Assembly (NCBI GenBank): GCA_902786615.1
Contig: CADADE010000001.1
Coordinates: forward strand, 1 to 64,000
Source: Oscillospiraceae bacterium
Lineage (GTDB): Bacteria > Bacillota_A > Clostridia > Oscillospirales > Oscillospiraceae
DNA length: 64,000 bases
Direction of reading: 5' to 3'
In this document: positions 60,441 through 64,000 of the stretch, in pieces
Layout of the letters: every line of letters begins with the position of its first letter
Position numbering within the stretch: position 1 is the first letter of the stretch
The notes under the pieces: generated by a model
Seen by the model: only the letters and a program-made list of their open reading frames with translations
Database searches by the model: none
Told to the model about the DNA's origin: nothing
Program-made: the position numbers and the translations under genes

Positions 60441-62564
60441 TCAGAGCGGAATTTCAACCTGCTCGGACAACTGCTTAAGCCGCTTTTCGATCTGATCGGA
60501 TATCTCGAGGCAGAGCTTCCTGTTCAGGGCGATCAGATCGACGTTGTTCTTGTCGCGCAGCCGCTCCTCATAGCTCGCCTTTACCTTGTTGCGGATTGCC
60601 CGGATCCGCCGTTCCGAAACGGCGTTGTCGTCCGCCAGCACCACGTGCGGCAAAAGCTGTAGCTTTGCGGCCGTTTTCTCTTTCCCCTGGCCTTCGGTCT
60701 GAGAAGGCGATTGATCCGCCGTGTCGTTCGGCTTGACTTTTTTCAGCGGATTCGGAAGACTGAAGCCCGGCATCTCGATCTTGGGGATCGGCTTTGCAAA
60801 CGCCATCCGTCGGACAAAGAGCGGGAGATCTGCGGTCATGATTTTCTGGTCGACGGCTTTCTTGCCCAGCGCATGCGCGACAACAAACAACACGCCGGAG
60901 GTAATTGCCCCGACGGCAATGCCGAGGGGACCCTCCATCAGCAGGACGACGCCGCTGCCGCCGCAGAGCATGCCGATCAGGACGGAGAGAATGGATTCCA
61001 CAAAAACCGCCGCTCCGGTGAAGGTCTGTCCCGGGAACATGTCGGTCGTGTTGATCCTGCCCAGAATATATTGGAAATCATTGGCCGAGAGTTGGGAAGA
61101 GAGCCCGAGAGAACGGTCAGGGACATGGTACTTTCTGCAAATGACTGAGGTGTGCCGGTCCACGCGCTCCGACACCTGCCGGAGCCATTCCCGGACAGGC
61201 TCGAGCAGCAGCGCCTTCGCCTCGGCTGAGTAGAGATAGATGCGGATCTTCTCCTGCAGGGCGGGGCCGATCTTCTCAATGGTCTCGATCCTGCCCTCGC
61301 GCCAATCGATCAGAACAGGCTTGACCGCGTTGTCGATAATGGGGTCGAGCAGCTTGTCCAGCAGCGTCTGATACAGGTCAGGGAGAAGATCGGACACAAT
61401 GTCTTCGATCACGGAGGAGTGGATCAGCCGGTCCACCTCGTCCCGAAATTGCCGCAGCTCGTTGTCCACGCGCCCGCACCAGGCAAGGCCGCGCGCCACG
61501 CTGAACTCCGGCTCGCTGTCGGAATAAATGAGAATATCCGGGAAAACCTCTCTGCACCAGTCGCTGACGGCGCGCATGCGGGAGACGCCGCCCGTGAGGA
61601 ACAGAAGCTCCGGCTGCGCTTCGCCGATGCTGTCCTTGACGACACGGAGACTTGCGCAGAAGGCCTCATGGAAGGAGCGGCCCTGGAGCTGGCCGCAGGG
61701 CTTCTCCGTCAGCCGCTGCGCCGTCTGCGCGTCCATGAAAAGATCAAAAACCAGGGGCTCGTCATAGGTGATCAAAAGCGATTCCAGGCAGCGGCGCTGC
61801 TCCCAGTAATCCGCGTCATGGGAAAAATACCGCTCCTTCAAAGCTCTCGCGTGCAGCTCACAGTCCACGCGCCAGCTGTCGCAGTCGGCAAATATCTCCC
61901 GCAGCTCCTGCGCGTGGGGGGAAGCCGCAATGCACGCCTCCAACAGCAGCTCGTCCATGATGCCGCCGCCGAGGGCAACCTCGCCCCCGGTATGGATCTC
62001 ATGCTCCTTCCCCTTGTTGACAAAGGCAAAGTCCGTTGTCGAGGAGCCCATGTCGATCACCAGCACAGACTTTGTGTTCAGATCCACATAGTCCCGCAGA
62101 TAGTTTGACTGTATGGCGCCAACCAGCACTGCGCGGGACTCCGAAATGACCTGCGCGGCGGGAACGCCGAGGTTCTCAAAAATCGTCTGGTAGTATGCGC
62201 GGGTTTCCTTGTCCCAGCCGGCGGGGCAGCCGATGTAAAAGGAATTGCTCTTTTCGCCGCCCTTCAGCTCGCCGCTTTTTCGCAGCGACTCCAGGATCTT
62301 TGCGGCAAAATCGCGGATGAGCCCGCTGCTGTCCTGCGTCGGGTCAAGAAAGCGGCTTTTAAAACGGGCGGCGCTGCGTATCGCCGAGGACGCAGAGCGG
62401 GCCGCGTTTTCGCCGACGCGCACTTCGCCGTTTCGCATGACGGCCCAGGCGGTAATGACGATCTTTTTCCCATCGATCTCCACGATCTCCGGCAGACCGC
62501 GTCCGCTGTCCACACGGGCGATGGAGCTCTCGCCGTCGCCCAGATCAAATCCCCAGTAAAGCAT
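60441..62564 (-). CDS. Membrane-anchored Hsp70/actin-fold ATPase
   Basis: 707 residues. Residues 1-365 have the Hsp70-type nucleotide fold: 'YWGFDLGDGESSIA' (phosphate 1), 'VLVIDMGSSTTDFAFV' (167-182, phosphate 2), 'EVALGGGIMDELL' and 'LLFLTGGVSRM' (320-330, adenosine). There is no Hsp70 peptide-binding domain. A long helical part (366-510) is followed by a membrane hairpin (about 517-566) and a charged tail with a coiled coil at the end. It starts two bases after the stop of the membrane partner, whose end contains its AAGGAG. I know of no function; a mechanical or chaperone role at the membrane is inference. Confidence 0.78.
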   Translation of the reverse strand: MLYWGFDLGDGESSIARVDSGRGLPEIVEIDGKKIVITAWAVMRNGEVRVGENAARSASSAIRSAARFKSRFLDPTQDSSGLIRDFAAKILESLRKSGELKGGEKSNSFYIGCPAGWDKETRAYYQTIFENLGVPAAQVISESRAVLVGAIQSNYLRDYVDLNTKSVLVIDMGSSTTDFAFVNKGKEHEIHTGGEVALGGGIMDELLLEACIAASPHAQELREIFADCDSWRVDCELHARALKERYFSHDADYWEQRRCLESLLITYDEPLVFDLFMDAQTAQRLTEKPCGQLQGRSFHEAFCASLRVVKDSIGEAQPELLFLTGGVSRMRAVSDWCREVFPDILIYSDSEPEFSVARGLAWCGRVDNELRQFRDEVDRLIHSSVIEDIVSDLLPDLYQTLLDKLLDPIIDNAVKPVLIDWREGRIETIEKIGPALQEKIRIYLYSAEAKALLLEPVREWLRQVSERVDRHTSVICRKYHVPDRSLGLSSQLSANDFQYILGRINTTDMFPGQTFTGAAVFVESILSVLIGMLCGGSGVVLLMEGPLGIAVGAITSGVLFVVAHALGKKAVDQKIMTADLPLFVRRMAFAKPIPKIEMPGFSLPNPLKKVKPNDTADQSPSQTEGQGKEKTAAKLQLLPHVVLADDNAVSERRIRAIRNKVKASYEERLRDKNNVDLIALNRKLCLEISDQIEKRLKQLSEQVEIPL

Positions 62565-62566
62565 AC

Positions 62567-63418
62567 TTATCTCCTTGTTGTCTCTGTCTGCTCCCGCTTG
62601 GTCGCTTTCCCCATCATGAGAAGCTTTTCCTTCATCAGCATCGCCGGGCGCTGGGTCGCGCTTTCACGGCGAGTGGGGAAGCACTCGAAATAATGCTCCG
62701 TATCAGGGCCGTATTCGACCAGACTGACGCCCCGGCTCTCCATATAGTCGGGCAGCATACTGAGCTGACGCAGTGCGAATTCTCCGTTTTTCGCGTACAG
62801 TGCCTCCAGAAGCCCTGCGAACAGCTTGAGCTCCTCCGGACTGAATTCGCCGGTGACGCCGCTCTCGACCTTCGCCGTGTCGGACTCGACGCAGGCGCAA
62901 AGCTCCTGCAGCTTGCTGTCCATCGTCGCGACACTTTGCCGGAGCGTATGCCACAGCGCATCCGCATCCACGCTCGCCCGCACCGTGACCTCACCGTTTT
63001 TATACCAGATGCGCCCGGAAAGGTAGGCAAACAGCACCGCGGCAGCCATACAGCCGTAGCTTGCGAGGGCAATTTTCTGCGCCAGCAGCACAGCCACGGT
63101 ACACAGGACCACGGCGCACAGAACCAGAAGGATCGCCGCACCCCCGATCTGCCGCGCGGCAGCGCTTTTTTCGGCACGGCCTGCCTTCACAAGCGCGGCC
63201 ATGGAGCGCGCCGTCGCGGTCAGACTGTCCGCGGCCGCCTGACGGACATGGGCGTTTGCGCAGGAGGCGTTATAGCGCAGCAGAATCTCCGAGAGCGCCT
63301 TGTCCAGCGTTTCGGCGCAGGCGTCGCTGCTTTTGTCAAGACTTGCGTTGGCGCGCAGGGTGTTTCGCAGATCGTCCTCCCTGTCGGTCAACAGTTCCAG
63401 CAACGTGATGGTTTCCAT
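62567..63418 (-). CDS. Two-segment membrane protein, partner of the Hsp70-like ATPase
   Basis: 283 residues. A helical acidic N-terminal part (1-90, with Cys at 34 and 53) is followed by two membrane segments (91-113 and 117-134) and a cytoplasmic domain (140-283). In the latter, 'FSPEELKLFAGLLEALYAKN' begins a helical bundle and 'YMESRGVSLVEYGPDTEHYF' a beta part, a layout reminiscent of a nucleotide-exchange partner, but no GrpE similarity is certain. It is the first gene of the pair, so the ATPase depends on its translation. Confidence 0.72.
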   Translation of the reverse strand: METITLLELLTDREDDLRNTLRANASLDKSSDACAETLDKALSEILLRYNASCANAHVRQAAADSLTATARSMAALVKAGRAEKSAAARQIGGAAILLVLCAVVLCTVAVLLAQKIALASYGCMAAAVLFAYLSGRIWYKNGEVTVRASVDADALWHTLRQSVATMDSKLQELCACVESDTAKVESGVTGEFSPEELKLFAGLLEALYAKNGEFALRQLSMLPDYMESRGVSLVEYGPDTEHYFECFPTRRESATQRPAMLMKEKLLMMGKATKREQTETTRR

Positions 63419-63481
63419 ATCTTCAACCTCGCCCTCTTTTTGTTGGGAAGCCGTCGTGCCCTCCCCGCTCCGGGCATGTAT

Positions 63482-63510
63482 ATCATATCAGCAAGCCGCC
63501 GTAAAGACAA
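63482..63510 (-). promoter_or_regulatory. Promoter of the Hsp70-like cassette
   Basis: On the minus strand, -35 TTGTCT (63505-63510), 17-base spacer, -10 TATGAT (63482-63487), about 64 bases before the ATG at 63418. Confidence 0.6.
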
Positions 63511-63557
63511 GCTTCAAGTGTTAAAAAATGAGTCAAGCATTCGGCATACAAAAGGAA

Positions 63558-63592
63558 AAACCCTTGAAAACAAAGCGTTTTCAAGGGTTTTG
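63558..63592 (-). terminator. Terminator of the tRNA-Lys gene
   Basis: A 14-bp perfect stem AAACCCTTGAAAAC (63558-63571) with its inverse (63577-63590). On the minus strand it follows the CCA of the tRNA fragment and continues into TTCCTTTT. Confidence 0.8.
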
Positions 63593-63640
63593 GTGCTCCA
63601 GCGGGGACTCGAACCCCGGACACCCTGCTTAAAAGGCAAA
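63591..63640 (-). other. 3' fragment of tRNA-Lys (anticodon TTT), integration site of a mobile element
   Basis: On the minus strand, positions 27-76 of a tRNA can be read: anticodon arm TTTGC-CTTTTAA-GCAGG (anticodon TTT), variable loop GTGTC, T arm CGGGG-TTCGAGT-CCCCG, acceptor strand CTGGAGC, then ACCA. The matching 5' half (acceptor GCTCCAG and D arm) is absent in the bases upstream. The integrase gene end lies only 68 bases away. This is the pattern left when an element integrates into the 3' half of a tRNA gene; the intact copy should be at the element's other end. Confidence 0.7.
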
Positions 63641-63707
63641 GTCCCCTTTTCACACGGCCTGAGTTTTCAACACCTTCAACAGGTTTGCCACCAATTTACG
63701 CCGAAAT

Positions 63708-64000
63708 TTACTCCGAAAATGCTTTCAGCACTTCGCTGTATAGATCTTCCGGCCGGTTCTCCATGAGGTGCGTGTAGATCTTCAAGGTCTGCACCGGGCT
63801 GGAGTGTCCGGCCAGGTACTGCACGCGCTTGACGGCCACGCCGGAGAGGATCAGCTCCGACACGTAGGTGTGCCGGAGCAGGTGCGGCGTCGTGTGGAAG
63901 TCCATGGAGATCTTCACCCCCGGATGGAACGGCACCTCATCCCCGATGCAGAGATCCCGCGTTTTCTTCTGCCCGTGCACGGTGTACGTGATTTGCCGCG
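63708..64000 (-). CDS. Tyrosine integrase, C-terminal part (gene runs off the window)
   Basis: 97 residues of the catalytic domain of a phage-type integrase; the frame stays open at the right edge. 'HLLRHTYVSELILSG' contains His and Arg of the active site, 'LAGHSSPVQT' the second His, and 'LKIYTHL' the nucleophile Tyr. It would integrate and excise the element that lies to the right. Its 3' end faces the tRNA-Lys fragment. Confidence 0.92.
   Translation of the reverse strand, partial: RQITYTVHGQKKTRDLCIGDEVPFHPGVKISMDFHTTPHLLRHTYVSELILSGVAVKRVQYLAGHSSPVQTLKIYTHLMENRPEDLYSEVLKAFSE

Noticed and set aside
63591..63680. A complete tRNA-Lys gene
   Set aside because: The acceptor 5' strand GCTCCAG and a D arm are missing upstream of the anticodon arm; only the 3' half can be folded.

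Overview
The window looks like a chromosome segment of an anaerobic, GC-rich, low-motility-gene gut-type Firmicute of the class Clostridia, most likely Oscillospiraceae. This is inferred from the SigI/RsgI pair, CarD, HemZ, YvcK, CoaX, a two-gene SUF-like Fe-S system, several TRAP transporters, and AAAGGAGG-type ribosome binding sites. The strong GC bias at third codon positions produces many long antisense reading frames that are not genes.

Left edge (1 to about 5100): the decayed end of an integrative mobilizable element, with lower GC than the rest. It has a sigma-like regulator, a broken cysteine-rich gene, DUF3847, a MobQ relaxase whose expected ATG reads ATA, a small protein, an XRE regulator and a large serine recombinase broken by a small deletion. 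A gene-free stretch with remnants follows.

Chromosomal core (5100 to 63590), in order: an orphan beta-class DNA methyltransferase and a nucleotide-sugar epimerase; SufC plus a SufB/D-like scaffold; a secreted protein and a membrane protein; free-methionine-sulfoxide reductase; an LRR / VWA / MoxR-ATPase operon; a membrane-anchored polysaccharide deacetylase and coaX; a TAXI-TRAP transporter locus with two near-identical binding proteins and a divergent LysR regulator; a glmS-type ribozyme in front of nagB; nucleoside salvage (deoD, udk, tdk) followed by a palindrome-dense block; a metallo-beta-lactamase-fold hydrolase; a DctPQM TRAP operon preceded by a tiny hydrophobic peptide; the cell-wall genes alr and ddl followed by yvcK; sigI-rsgI with a Gly/Pro-rich secreted protein; a prephenate dehydratase-like/prephenate dehydrogenase fusion; azlCD; a CAT-VOC fusion; and a cello-oligosaccharide locus (GH94 cellobiose phosphorylase, LacI regulator, ABC importer, GH5 glycosidase) with matching operator palindromes. 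After that come folD, a DUF1269 protein, a second LacI beside a yesL remnant, a clostripain-family protease, a nucleoside kinase with hemZ, carD, ychF, and a two-gene cassette of a membrane-anchored Hsp70-like ATPase with a membrane partner.

Right edge (63591 to 64000): the 3' half of a tRNA-Lys gene with its terminator abuts the 3' end of a tyrosine integrase gene. This is the expected junction of a second integrated element that continues past the window.

Most notable observations: a glmS ribozyme controlling nagB rather than glmS; the Hsp70-like membrane cassette beside the integration site; the twin TAXI binding proteins with a conserved promoter box; the CAT-VOC fusion; the 28-residue peptide translationally coupled to dctP; and the palindrome block that encodes the end of tdk.
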